From the NCBI GenBank assembly GCA_018661145.1, contig JABJIU010000243.1:1-6347 (forward strand): a DNA stretch of 6,347 nucleotides, in the 5' to 3' direction. Under the pieces are notes generated by a model, which was not told where the DNA came from, searched no databases, and saw nothing but the letters and a program-made list of their open reading frames with translations. Shown piece by piece: positions 1 through 6,235 of the stretch (position 1 is its first letter; the number at the start of each line of letters is the position of its first letter). Source of the DNA: Pseudomonadota bacterium. GTDB taxonomy: Bacteria; Pseudomonadota; Gammaproteobacteria; Arenicellales; UBA868. The translations under genes and the position numbers were made by a program.

Positions 1-234
1 GATCCGGATGCCGTGGGCCGAACTGAACCGGGCGTGGTCCCTATTGATTTTGACCACATCCTCGTGGCGCGTAACCGACCAGAACCCCAGTCCCTCGTCG
101 CGTTCCAGCCAGCAGATCGGATCATCCCGTCTAAACCTCTCAAAAGTCGCATGAGGCACACCCTCGGCAAAGGTGTCGTGCGACGTGAGATCGGCATGGG
201 CATCACCGGGTGCGATGAGTTCGGTTGGGTTCAT
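1..234 (-). CDS. Cytochrome P450, N-terminal fragment (runs off left edge)
   Basis: This reading frame has an ATG at 234-232 and stays open for 78 codons to the edge of the window, so the C-terminal part, including the haem-binding cysteine and the I-helix, lies outside. The visible part reads like the N-terminus of soluble bacterial class I P450s: a short polar leader, then FAEGVPHATFERFRRDDPIC (residues 22-41), W42, and GFWSVTRHEDVVKINRD (50-66) ending in the RFSS motif (69-72). The pattern 'dDP..W......GFW.vtrh.Dvv.v.rd...FSS' is typical of the CYP125/CYP142/linalool-hydroxylase-like group that oxidises terpenoid, steroid or aromatic substrates with ferredoxin and ferredoxin reductase, neither of which is visible here. 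There is no membrane anchor, so it should be cytoplasmic. The gene is divergent from the extradiol dioxygenase, with 115 bp between the start codons, which suggests shared regulation. The ribosome site is weak (AAGATA). Family call is firm; subfamily and substrate are not. Confidence 0.85.
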   Translation of the reverse strand, partial: MNPTELIAPGDAHADLTSHDTFAEGVPHATFERFRRDDPICWLERDEGLGFWSVTRHEDVVKINRDHARFSSAHGIRI

Positions 235-264
235 TGTGATCTATCTTGCGGGGTCGTCGAAGAC

Positions 265-294
265 ATGATAGTTTAGACCCGAACGATTTGTCTA
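265..294 (-). promoter_or_regulatory. Candidate sigma-70 promoter for the P450 gene
   Basis: Read on the minus strand, TAGACA (294-289; 5 of 6 matches to TTGACA) is followed after 18 bp by TATCAT (270-265; 4 of 6 matches to TATAAT). This would start transcription about 20-25 nt before the P450 ATG at 234. The fit is reasonable but found by eye in a short divergent region, so chance matches are possible. I see no equally good promoter pointing towards the dioxygenase. Confidence 0.35.
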
Positions 295-300
295 TTAGAC
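290..300. promoter_or_regulatory. Small palindrome, possible operator in the divergent promoter region
   Basis: GTCTA-T-TAGAC is a perfect 5-bp inverted repeat around one central base. The half site TTAGAC recurs at 273-278, exactly 22 bp (about two helical turns) from the copy at 295-300. The palindrome overlaps the candidate -35 box of the P450 promoter, a position suited to a repressor or a dual regulator of the divergent pair. No regulator gene is in the window, so the binding protein is unknown. Confidence 0.3.
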
Positions 301-349
301 TTTTCTGATAGAAGAAGTAGAACAGGAAGTTGGAATAGGAGGAGGTGGT

Positions 350-1222
350 ATGGGTGAAGTGGTCGGTGCGGGGTTCTTGTCGCATGTCCCCACGATTATG
401 CTTCCCGAGGCGGTGCGCCGGGAGCTAAACGACGGTAACGAGATCAGTCTGGTTCCGGGGCTCGAGCGACTGAGGACCGAGGTGCTGGATGAATTGCGCC
501 CGGACGTGGTCATTGTTTTCGACACCCACTGGGTTTCCCTGTTCGAATTTATCGTGACGGCGCAAGAGCGTCGAGTGGGCACCTATACCTCAGAGGAGGT
601 GCCCCGGGGATTGAACCAAGTGCATTACGACATGCTCGGCGACTCCGTGTTTGCCGAAGCTCTCGCAGCGGGTGCAAGCGATGCCGGTGTCCGTTGTACT
701 GCCAACGCCGATTCACATCTGCCGGTCAACTACGGCACTGTCAATATCGCCCATTATCTCAACCGCGGTGAGAAATGGCTTTCGGTCAGTATCTGCCAGA
801 CAGCCGCTCACGATGATTTTCTTAGGGCAGGACAGGGCTTCGGCGCCGCTATCCGGCAATCGGGGCAACGGGTGGTGTTGATCGCCAGCGGTTCTTTGAG
901 TCATCGTTTCTATCCCATGAAAGAACTGGACAAGCACGAGTCGTGTGACCCCGTGCATATCATCACACCTCAGGCGCGGGCAGCAGATGAACAACGAATT
1001 GCATGGTGGGAGCAGGGGGATCACGCCTCTGTGGTCAACACCATGGATGAGTTCATGTCCCATCGCCCGGAGGGTTTGTTCGGCCACTACCTGATGATGG
1101 TGGCGGCGGTTGGCGGGGCGGAATGTCACGCCGTGGGTCGGCGATTTAGTGAATATGAGAATGCGATTGGTACCGGTCAGGTCCATATGTGGTTTGACCG
1201 GCCGGTATCAGGATGGACGTAA
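350..1222 (+). CDS. Class III extradiol ring-cleavage dioxygenase (LigB superfamily, HpaD-like)
   Basis: A 290-residue protein expected to cleave a catecholic ring next to its hydroxyl groups using non-haem Fe(II) and O2 in the cytoplasm. It resembles the single-domain E. coli type 3,4-dihydroxyphenylacetate 2,3-dioxygenase in length (about 283-290) and in ordered motifs: SHVP (11-14), VIVFDTHW (54-61), YTSEEVP (79-85), NYGT (127-130), LIASGSLSHRF (177-187) and GTGQV (274-278). Expected metal ligands are H12, H60 and E241 (in the PEG...H motif at 240-246), and the expected acid-base histidine is H185. All are present, so it should be active. The Tyr in NYGT replaces a His found in LigB-type proteins, and by my recollection E. 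coli HpaD also has Tyr there. The start is decided by the strong AGGAGGAGG at 337-345, four bases before the ATG. It is divergent from a P450 and upstream of a transporter operon. Homoprotocatechuate is the first substrate guess, but no other hpa genes are visible, so another catechol is equally possible. Confidence 0.9.
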   Translation: MGEVVGAGFLSHVPTIMLPEAVRRELNDGNEISLVPGLERLRTEVLDELRPDVVIVFDTHWVSLFEFIVTAQERRVGTYTSEEVPRGLNQVHYDMLGDSVFAEALAAGASDAGVRCTANADSHLPVNYGTVNIAHYLNRGEKWLSVSICQTAAHDDFLRAGQGFGAAIRQSGQRVVLIASGSLSHRFYPMKELDKHESCDPVHIITPQARAADEQRIAWWEQGDHASVVNTMDEFMSHRPEGLFGHYLMMVAAVGGAECHAVGRRFSEYENAIGTGQVHMWFDRPVSGWT

Positions 1223-1319
1223 GCCCTAATGTGCGCTCTCGTTCGGCCAGGGTTTCAAAGGGGAGGACAGTTTTGGTTCCCCCTGATTGGTAGTAACCAC
1301 AACAAGTGAGGAGGTAAAG

Positions 1320-2267
1320 ATGTTTAAGATTAAAAAGCTGGTAAGTATGTTGTTGCTGGGTCTTGCGATGTGTTTTGCCGGGGCAGCATATGCAGAGTAT
1401 CCGGACAAGCCCGTGTCTTTTGTGGTGCCCTGGCCCCCGGGTGACCTTGAAGACGTGCTGACGCGGATGATTGCAGACGAATTCCAGTCTACCTATGGCG
1501 TGGCAGCAGCGGTGGTGAACAAGCCTGGCGGTGGTGGCGGACCCTTCCCAGGTGCAATGGAAGTGGCGAATGCGCCTGCCGATGGCTCCATGGTCGGATC
1601 TTTCGTGATTGGTGTGCCGGTGGTTGGTCCCAATCTCGGTATTGATGGCCTGACATCGGAGACCTTCGAACCCCTGGGCATCTTCCTGACGTACCCTTTT
1701 GTGATCGCAACTTCAGGGGACGCGCCCTATAGTTCCATGCAGGAGTTGGCAAGTTATGCCAAGAGCAACAAAGTGGCACTTGGCCACTTTGGTGATCCGC
1801 TGACACCAACACAGGCCACCAAGGCGGCCGCCAAGGAACTCGGGTTTGAATGGGGCTCAGACGCTGCATTCGATATGCTCGATTGCAACACGCTTTCCTC
1901 GGGTGATGCCGATGTTATTAACACGACAATTCAGCTGATCCTGCCATGTCTTGACAAGGTGAAGGTGCTGGCTTCGGTAACGGCCTCCCGCATATCCAAA
2001 GTGCCGGATACACCGACTATGGGTGAGATCGTGCCTGAGTTGGACATCTTCCTCTGGAATGGCCTCTTCGTAACCAAGGGCACGCCGCAGGATGTCCGCG
2101 ACAAGATCATCGCGGTGGCGAAAAAATCCATGATGGGAGAAAAAGCACAGCAGGTCGCCAACGATACTGGTGCGCAGGTGTACTGGATGGACGCGGCGGA
2201 ATCTGCCGCGCAGATCGAGAAAGACATCGCCACCATGGGCACTATCGGGTCACTGCTGGGCAACTGA
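1320..2267 (+). CDS. tctC: Tripartite tricarboxylate transporter substrate-binding protein (TctC/Bug family)
   Basis: A 315-residue periplasmic binding protein that captures the substrate for the TctAB permease. The frame extends upstream to an ATG at 1287, but the true start is the ATG at 1320: GAGGAGG lies at 1308-1314, five bases before it, and the protein then begins with a textbook Sec signal (MFKIKK, hydrophobic core, AAYA cleavage after residue 25). The mature protein opens with EYPDKPVSFVVPWPPG (26-41), typical of the family, followed by NKPGGGGGPFPGAMEV (67-82), APADGS (85-90), and VPDTPTMGE (228-236). The loop after PPG reads DLED (42-45) rather than the common GG.TD, in the strand-loop that contacts the bound carboxylate, so ligand preference may differ from citrate- or tartrate-type proteins. 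C18 is not in a proper lipobox. The gene follows the dioxygenase after 97 bp, and tctB follows after 132 bp containing two hairpins. The ligand is unknown; an aromatic or other organic anion is inferred from context. Confidence 0.93.
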   Translation: MFKIKKLVSMLLLGLAMCFAGAAYAEYPDKPVSFVVPWPPGDLEDVLTRMIADEFQSTYGVAAAVVNKPGGGGGPFPGAMEVANAPADGSMVGSFVIGVPVVGPNLGIDGLTSETFEPLGIFLTYPFVIATSGDAPYSSMQELASYAKSNKVALGHFGDPLTPTQATKAAAKELGFEWGSDAAFDMLDCNTLSSGDADVINTTIQLILPCLDKVKVLASVTASRISKVPDTPTMGEIVPELDIFLWNGLFVTKGTPQDVRDKIIAVAKKSMMGEKAQQVANDTGAQVYWMDAAESAAQIEKDIATMGTIGSLLGN

Positions 2268-2278
2268 TTTTTTCGGTT

Positions 2279-2318
2279 AACGTGCACAGCCCCGGCGTGA
2301 AGTTGGGGTTGTGCCGTT
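2279..2318 (+). terminator. Intercistronic hairpin 1 between tctC and tctB
   Basis: AACG-(bulged T)-GCACAGCCCC (2279-2293) pairs with GGGGTTGTGC-CGTT (2305-2318) around an 11-nt loop. This makes a 14-bp stem with one G-U pair and one bulge. It lies 11 bases after the tctC stop. Only a short T run (TTT) falls at its 3' side, so it is a poor intrinsic terminator. It is more likely a partial attenuator or an mRNA 3'-end stabiliser that lets the binding protein be made in excess over the membrane subunits. Confidence 0.55.
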
Positions 2319-2323
2319 TCCAG

Positions 2324-2354
2324 CACCCGGGCTGATTCAAAGTGCCCTGGGGTG
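2324..2354 (+). promoter_or_regulatory. Intercistronic hairpin 2 between tctC and tctB
   Basis: CACCCGGGC (2324-2332) pairs with GCCC-(bulged TG)-GGGTG (2344-2354) across an 11-nt loop, a 9-bp stem just downstream of the first hairpin. No T tract follows. Together the two hairpins fill much of the 132-bp tctC-tctB gap and could set the relative expression of the two parts of the operon. No convincing promoter for tctB is visible after them. Confidence 0.4.
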
Positions 2355-2399
2355 TGTGTTCGATTACGATAGGCCATATATGTCCAGGTACAGGCGCCT

Positions 2400-2957
2400 A
2401 TGGAGCAAAAGCAGCCGGATGTCGTTGATATTTTCGCGGTAGAGGAGCGACCGGGCGCAGTCGTCTTTGCATTGGCCGTTTGTTTGGGAGCCCTTGTTTT
2501 GCTGGCCCAGATGGATGAGCAGACCAAGTGGCTTAAAGGGGCTGCCCTGCTCGTACAACCGCGCTTCTGGCCCGGACTTTGTCTCGCTGGGTTCGCCTTT
2601 TTTGCGCTCTGCCATTTCATCAGCACCTGGACCAGGCACCGGAAGTCCCGTCAGTATTCTTTTTTGCCGCCCGATGAGTTGGCCAACTGGGCGCGGCCCA
2701 CAGAGTACGCCCTTTACTTTATGGCTTATGTCTTTCTGGTGCCCCAACTCGGGTACCTGCCAACCACGCTGCTCGCTCTGCCCGCCTTGGTGTTCCGCCT
2801 TGGGTACCGAAGCCCATCCAAACTGATGGCATCGATGCTGGTCGGCCTTTGTACTGTTGTTGTTTTCAAGACGCTGCTGCAGGTCCGGATTCCAGGCGGG
2901 CGCTGGTATGAGTTTCTTCCGGATGGTTTGCGTAATCTCCTCATTCTTTATTTCTAG
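2400..2957 (+). CDS. tctB: Tripartite tricarboxylate transporter small membrane subunit (TctB family)
   Basis: A 185-residue inner-membrane protein, the small subunit that partners TctA in cation-coupled uptake. Four hydrophobic stretches are visible at about 18-36, 58-76, 103-133 (long, possibly two short passes) and 142-161. A polar loop at 77-100 separates the second from the third. The QPRFWPGL motif (53-60) before the second hydrophobic segment and the C-terminal IPGGRWYEFLPDGLR...LYF (164-185) are what one expects of TctB (DUF1468) proteins, and the length is in the upper normal range. The ATG at 2400 is the only usable start: the frame closes upstream at a TAG at 2370-2372 with no GTG or TTG between. 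Its ribosome site is weak (AGG at 2392-2394), which would keep expression below that of tctC. tctA begins 11 bases after its stop. Family call is based on size, topology, motifs and position between tctC and tctA. Confidence 0.88.
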   Translation: MEQKQPDVVDIFAVEERPGAVVFALAVCLGALVLLAQMDEQTKWLKGAALLVQPRFWPGLCLAGFAFFALCHFISTWTRHRKSRQYSFLPPDELANWARPTEYALYFMAYVFLVPQLGYLPTTLLALPALVFRLGYRSPSKLMASMLVGLCTVVVFKTLLQVRIPGGRWYEFLPDGLRNLLILYF

Positions 2958-2968
2958 GTAGAGGCGCG

Positions 2969-4462
2969 GTGGAGATCTTCCTCTCAGCGTTGGATACCCT
3001 CTGGCGGGTGGATGTGCTGTTGGCGCTTCTGGTAGGCGCTGTTGGCGGGGTGATCATAGGGGCAATTCCGGGAGTGGGACCCGCCGTCGCAATCGCGATT
3101 CTGCTGCCAGCAACCTTTGCTATGGAGCCGATCGTGGGTCTGACCCTGCTGCTGGGTATCTACGGCGCCTCCATGTACGGTGGGGCTATCCCAGCGATTC
3201 TGATCAACACTCCGGGTACGCCTGTGAATGCGCTGACGACCTATGACGGGCATGCGCTCACCCGGCAGGGGCAGGCGGGTCGGGCCCTTTCGTTGGCATA
3301 CAGCGCTTCATTCTGCGGCGGCATTATCTCGGTGATCTGTCTGATTACGCTCTCACCCTACATTGCCAAGGTCGCACCGCTTTTCGGGTCACGCGATATC
3401 CTGATGGCGGCCCTGCTTGGTGTGATCCTCGTCGTGATTGCCCATCGGGGCCAAACCTTTGCCGCAGGCATGCTGGTGTTTTTTGGCATGTTTCTCGATA
3501 CGGTCGGCATGGAAAGTGTCCGCTACACCAAGCGCTTTACCTATGATCAGGCGTGGCTGATTTCAGGCTTTGACCTGATTGTGGTGCTGTTGGGACTTTT
3601 CGCTCTCTCCCAGGCCTTTGTGCTGCTGGTTGGCCGCGATACGCCGACCCGCGCCGAATCGGTCTCGGGGAGGCTGTTCTCCGGTATGAAAGAGCTTTTC
3701 CGCCACAAGCGGGTCGTAGGCTGCTCCTCTGGATTTGGCGTGGTGATGGGAATCATTCCCGGGGTAGGTGAGTTTCTCGCCCAATTTTTCTCCTACACCC
3801 TGGCACAGAATCTTTCCCGCGAGCCTCAACTTTTCGGCAAGGGTTCGCCTGAGGGGTTAATTGCTTCGGAGTCCGCGAATAACGCGGTCCCAGCAGCGGC
3901 GATGATTCCTTTGCTGGCGCTCGGCATCCCCGGAGAGGCGCTCACCGCCATGATGCTCTCGGTCTTTTATATACACAGCATTATTCCCGGTCCGGCGCTT
4001 TTTCAGACCCAGCCGGATTTTCTGGTCACCCTTTACATGTGTCTGTTCCTGGTGAATGTCCTGGTGCTGGCATTCTTGATGGTGTCCACCAATACCCTGC
4101 TCAAGGTGATTGCTATACCGGGCCGTTTCCTGGGCGCCTGCATACTGGTGCTGTCTTTTGTTGGGGTTTATTCACTGCGAAATGCGATTGTGGACTGCGC
4201 CGTCTGCGCAGTTTTCGGATTGATCGGTTATATCCTCAAGCGCCTCAAACTGCCATTGGTCCCGATCGTACTGGGCATGGTTTTAGGAGGCATCATGGAG
4301 CAGCGGTTCCGGGCCAGTCTGGCGCGCATTGAGACGCCGCTCGACTTTATTAACCGGCCGGTCTCCGGCACGATTTTTGCCATCATTGTCATCGCACTCG
4401 TGGCGCACTTTGTGGCACTTCTTAGGGCGAGGAACACAAGGCGGCAAAGCCGCCCAATGTAG
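2969..4462 (+). CDS. tctA: Tripartite tricarboxylate transporter large permease subunit (TctA family)
   Basis: A 497-residue polytopic inner-membrane protein, the transport channel of the TctABC system and of usual family length (about 500). It starts at a GTG, preceded by AGAGG at 2960-2964. The N-terminal half has GAIPGVGPAVAIAILLP (31-47), then GASMYGGAIPAILINTPGTP (66-85) and TYDGHAL (91-97). The second half repeats the theme with GIIPGVGEFLAQ (261-272), LFGKGSPEGLIASESANNA (288-306) and IPLLALGIPGEALTAMML (313-330), followed by PGPALF (340-345). These PGVG/IPG motifs in two pseudo-symmetric halves are diagnostic. The last 15 residues are a basic cytoplasmic tail (RARNTRRQSRPM). It is the last gene of the transporter operon and converges on the hydrolase gene. 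Substrate cannot be read from the permease; the binding protein sets specificity. Confidence 0.95.
   Translation: MEIFLSALDTLWRVDVLLALLVGAVGGVIIGAIPGVGPAVAIAILLPATFAMEPIVGLTLLLGIYGASMYGGAIPAILINTPGTPVNALTTYDGHALTRQGQAGRALSLAYSASFCGGIISVICLITLSPYIAKVAPLFGSRDILMAALLGVILVVIAHRGQTFAAGMLVFFGMFLDTVGMESVRYTKRFTYDQAWLISGFDLIVVLLGLFALSQAFVLLVGRDTPTRAESVSGRLFSGMKELFRHKRVVGCSSGFGVVMGIIPGVGEFLAQFFSYTLAQNLSREPQLFGKGSPEGLIASESANNAVPAAAMIPLLALGIPGEALTAMMLSVFYIHSIIPGPALFQTQPDFLVTLYMCLFLVNVLVLAFLMVSTNTLLKVIAIPGRFLGACILVLSFVGVYSLRNAIVDCAVCAVFGLIGYILKRLKLPLVPIVLGMVLGGIMEQRFRASLARIETPLDFINRPVSGTIFAIIVIALVAHFVALLRARNTRRQSRPM
4440..4454 (+). repeat. GC-rich hairpin in the 3' end of tctA
   Basis: GGCGGC-AAA-GCCGCC is a perfect 6-bp stem with a three-base loop inside the last codons of tctA (encoding the RRQSR tail). 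It lies just before the convergent hairpin at 4459-4485 and may add to termination or 3'-end protection. It has no T tract. Confidence 0.4.
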
Positions 4463-4485
4463 GCACCGCTGGTGCCCAGGCCTAC
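4459..4485. terminator. Possible bidirectional terminator at the convergent gene junction
   Basis: GTAGGC (4459-4464) pairs with GCCTAC (4480-4485), and a competing inner stem GGCACC-gct-GGTGCC (4462-4476) is possible. The TAG stop of tctA (4460-4462) and the TAG stop of the minus-strand hydrolase (4484-4482) both lie in the outer arms, so one symmetric structure ends both genes. There is no T run on either strand, so factor-independent termination would be weak. The role is inferred from position. Confidence 0.45.
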
Positions 4486-6056
4486 CAGTGGCCGATTAGG
4501 ATTCCGAAATCTTCCTCGTCTCGGTTGGGTCCACGTTCCATCAGATTATCTATGGGGATTTCGGTACGAGCCTTTAAGGTGCGTTGCCAGCCAAACAACA
4601 TCTCATGAAGTTCTTCGCGCACTCGACTGCAGTTGGAATCATTTCCAAGATCATTAAACTCGTTGGGGTCGTCCACCAGATTGAATAACTGCGGACGGAA
4701 TTTCTGGTGCAGGACGTATTTCCATTTGGCGGTACGGATGACCCAAGCCCGGCAGTCATAAGGATGCACCCCGAGGAGGTGACGCGGACCACGGTCACCA
4801 AAGTCGATCTCACTGACGGCAAACTCGCGCCAGGGCAGGGCTGGCGCGGCATCATGTAGCAGAGGCAGGAGCGAGCGTCCTTCCATGCGCTGGGGAGAGA
4901 TAACGCCCCCGGCACTCTCAACAAAAGTGGGCACCAGATCAATCGATTCGACGAGGTCATCTCGCGCAAGGCCGCGGGTGGCGTCGGCATCGGGCGAAGG
5001 GTCGCTGATGATCAGTGGTATCCGGATCGAAGGTTCGTGATAGAGATCCTTTTCCCCAAGCCAGTGGTCTCCAAGATAATCTCCATGGTCGCTGGTCAGC
5101 ACGATCATCGTGGAGTCCCTTAAGCCCTTTTCTTCGAGTTTTGTGAGTACCCGCCCGATGTGGTGATCGATCTGTTGAATGAGGCCCATGTAGGTCGGGA
5201 TCACGGTTTGCCGGACCTCATCGCGTGAGAAATTTTCGCTGTAGTCCTGTGCCATAAAAGACTGGTACACAGGATGGGCGTTTTCTTTTTCTTGATCGCT
5301 GCGTACTGCGGGGACGACCTCTCCCGGGCCGTAAATCTCGTGATAGGGCGCTGGCGCAAGGTAAGGCCAGTGCGGTTTGATGTAACTGAGGTGCATGCAC
5401 CAGGGTTTACCCGTCTGCAGGCCGTCGAGGTACTCGATTGCCCGGTCAGTCACAAAAGCGGTTTCTGAATATTCCTCAGGTACTCTCGCCGCGAGGTGAG
5501 CATTACGCATCTGCCATCCGCTGACGGTTTTACCTTGTTCATTAACCGCGCTGTTGGCCCAGGTCTCCCAAGGATTGTCGCCATCAAAACCGTGGCTTCG
5601 AAGATAGTCACTGTAACCAAGGTCTGCCGGGAGGATGGGGTCGGGGTAAAGTCCGGCAAAGAGTTCATAGGGCGTGAACCCGTTATTGCGAAGGCATTGT
5701 TCCTGTTCTGACCCTTCGGTTACCTGAAAACGCATTGCAGCGTCGGCATTGAATTTGCCCTCGGATTTACCGACAACCACTGCCTGCATACCGGTTTCCC
5801 GAAGATAGTCCCCCAGCGTCAGTTCGCCAATCCGAAGAGGGTCTTCATTGGCCATGACGCCGTGGGAAGAGACGTATCGACCGGTGTAAAAACTTGCCCT
5901 TGACGGTCCGCACAGAGGATCCTGGCAATAGGCGCGATCAAAACGTACCCCCTGCGCAGCCAGCGCATCGATATTGGGGGTCTCAAGGTGAGGGTGGCCA
6001 GAGCACGACAGATAGTCCGCGCGTAACTGATCACACATGATAAAGAGGATGTTCAT
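4482..6056 (-). CDS. Sulfatase-family hydrolase, related to phosphonate monoester hydrolases/arylsulfatases
   Basis: A 524-residue alkaline-phosphatase-superfamily enzyme expected to hydrolyse a sulfate ester, phosphonate monoester or phosphodiester using a formylglycine nucleophile. The maturation motif is CGPSR (49-53) followed by ASFYTGR (54-60), so C49 would be converted to formylglycine. Metal ligands expected are D9 (in MCDQ), D323 and H324 (in LTSDHGDYLGDHWLGEKDLY). Other active-site candidates are R53, H229 (in KPHWPY) and K336. The segment EYSETAFVTDRAIEYL (195-210), LIQQIDHHIGRVL (292-304), SIRIPLII (343-350), ESIDLVPT (370-377) and DDPNEFNDLGND (462-473) match, by memory, the Rhizobium/Burkholderia phosphonate monoester hydrolases of about 514 residues. 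The K.H motif of typical sulfatases (GK-x-H) reads GKSEGKF here (96-102), with K97 kept and His replaced by Glu. There is no signal peptide, so it is cytoplasmic. The ribosome site AAGAAGG (6073-6067) lies 10 bases before the ATG. No formylglycine-generating enzyme is visible. Sulfate versus phosphonate substrate is unresolved. Confidence 0.9.
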   Translation of the reverse strand: MNILFIMCDQLRADYLSCSGHPHLETPNIDALAAQGVRFDRAYCQDPLCGPSRASFYTGRYVSSHGVMANEDPLRIGELTLGDYLRETGMQAVVVGKSEGKFNADAAMRFQVTEGSEQEQCLRNNGFTPYELFAGLYPDPILPADLGYSDYLRSHGFDGDNPWETWANSAVNEQGKTVSGWQMRNAHLAARVPEEYSETAFVTDRAIEYLDGLQTGKPWCMHLSYIKPHWPYLAPAPYHEIYGPGEVVPAVRSDQEKENAHPVYQSFMAQDYSENFSRDEVRQTVIPTYMGLIQQIDHHIGRVLTKLEEKGLRDSTMIVLTSDHGDYLGDHWLGEKDLYHEPSIRIPLIISDPSPDADATRGLARDDLVESIDLVPTFVESAGGVISPQRMEGRSLLPLLHDAAPALPWREFAVSEIDFGDRGPRHLLGVHPYDCRAWVIRTAKWKYVLHQKFRPQLFNLVDDPNEFNDLGNDSNCSRVREELHEMLFGWQRTLKARTEIPIDNLMERGPNRDEEDFGILIGHW

Positions 6057-6085
6057 TTAGATCGGGCCTTCTTTTTCAGTAGCTA

Positions 6086-6091
6086 AGTATA
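6086..6091 (-). promoter_or_regulatory. Candidate -10 box for the hydrolase gene
   Basis: On the minus strand TATACT (5 of 6 matches to TATAAT) lies about 30 bases before the hydrolase ATG at 6056. No good -35 hexamer is visible 16-18 bp upstream, where the sequence is C-rich, so an activator-dependent promoter or a chance match are both possible. Confidence 0.3.
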
Positions 6092-6155
6092 TGCGTGCCG
6101 CCCGGCATTAAGGGCGAGTCACCGTTACGAGACCCTGGCAGGAGGTGAATCCTAT

Positions 6156-6213
6156 CGACCCGACGTTTTATGCGAAGGTCGCTGTAACCGGTGTAGTATC
6201 GGCACCCGGGTCG
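6156..6213. repeat. Spaced inverted repeat in the divergent intergenic region
   Basis: CGACCCG (6156-6162) and its exact reverse complement CGGGTCG (6207-6213) are 44 bp apart between the divergent hydrolase and permease genes. They could be paired operator half sites or a chance 7-mer match. Nothing else in the 220-bp gap (6057-6276) looks like a gene or RNA gene. Confidence 0.25.
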
Positions 6214-6235
6214 TTTGCTAGAGATGACCCCCGCA

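Noticed and set aside
13..276. Plus-strand 87-codon open frame
   Set aside because: It overlaps the P450 coding region on the opposite strand, has no family-like sequence or ribosome site, and is a shadow frame.
1260..1282. GGGGA...TCCCC inverted repeat between the dioxygenase and tctC genes
   Set aside because: Only five base pairs with a 13-base loop and no T tract; too weak to call a terminator.
1287..1319. Eleven-residue N-terminal extension of the binding protein from an upstream ATG
   Set aside because: The strong GAGGAGG at 1308-1314 lies inside this extension, and the signal peptide begins cleanly at the ATG at 1320.
1320..1394. Lipoprotein signal in the binding protein (Cys 18)
   Set aside because: The residues before the cysteine (L-A-M) do not fit a lipobox, and a good AYA signal peptidase I site follows at residue 25.
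1931..2626. Long minus-strand frame of 231 codons opposite tctC and tctB
   Set aside because: It spans two well-supported plus-strand genes and the gap between them, is rich in Ser, Thr and Arg without any domain, and is explained as antisense shadow.
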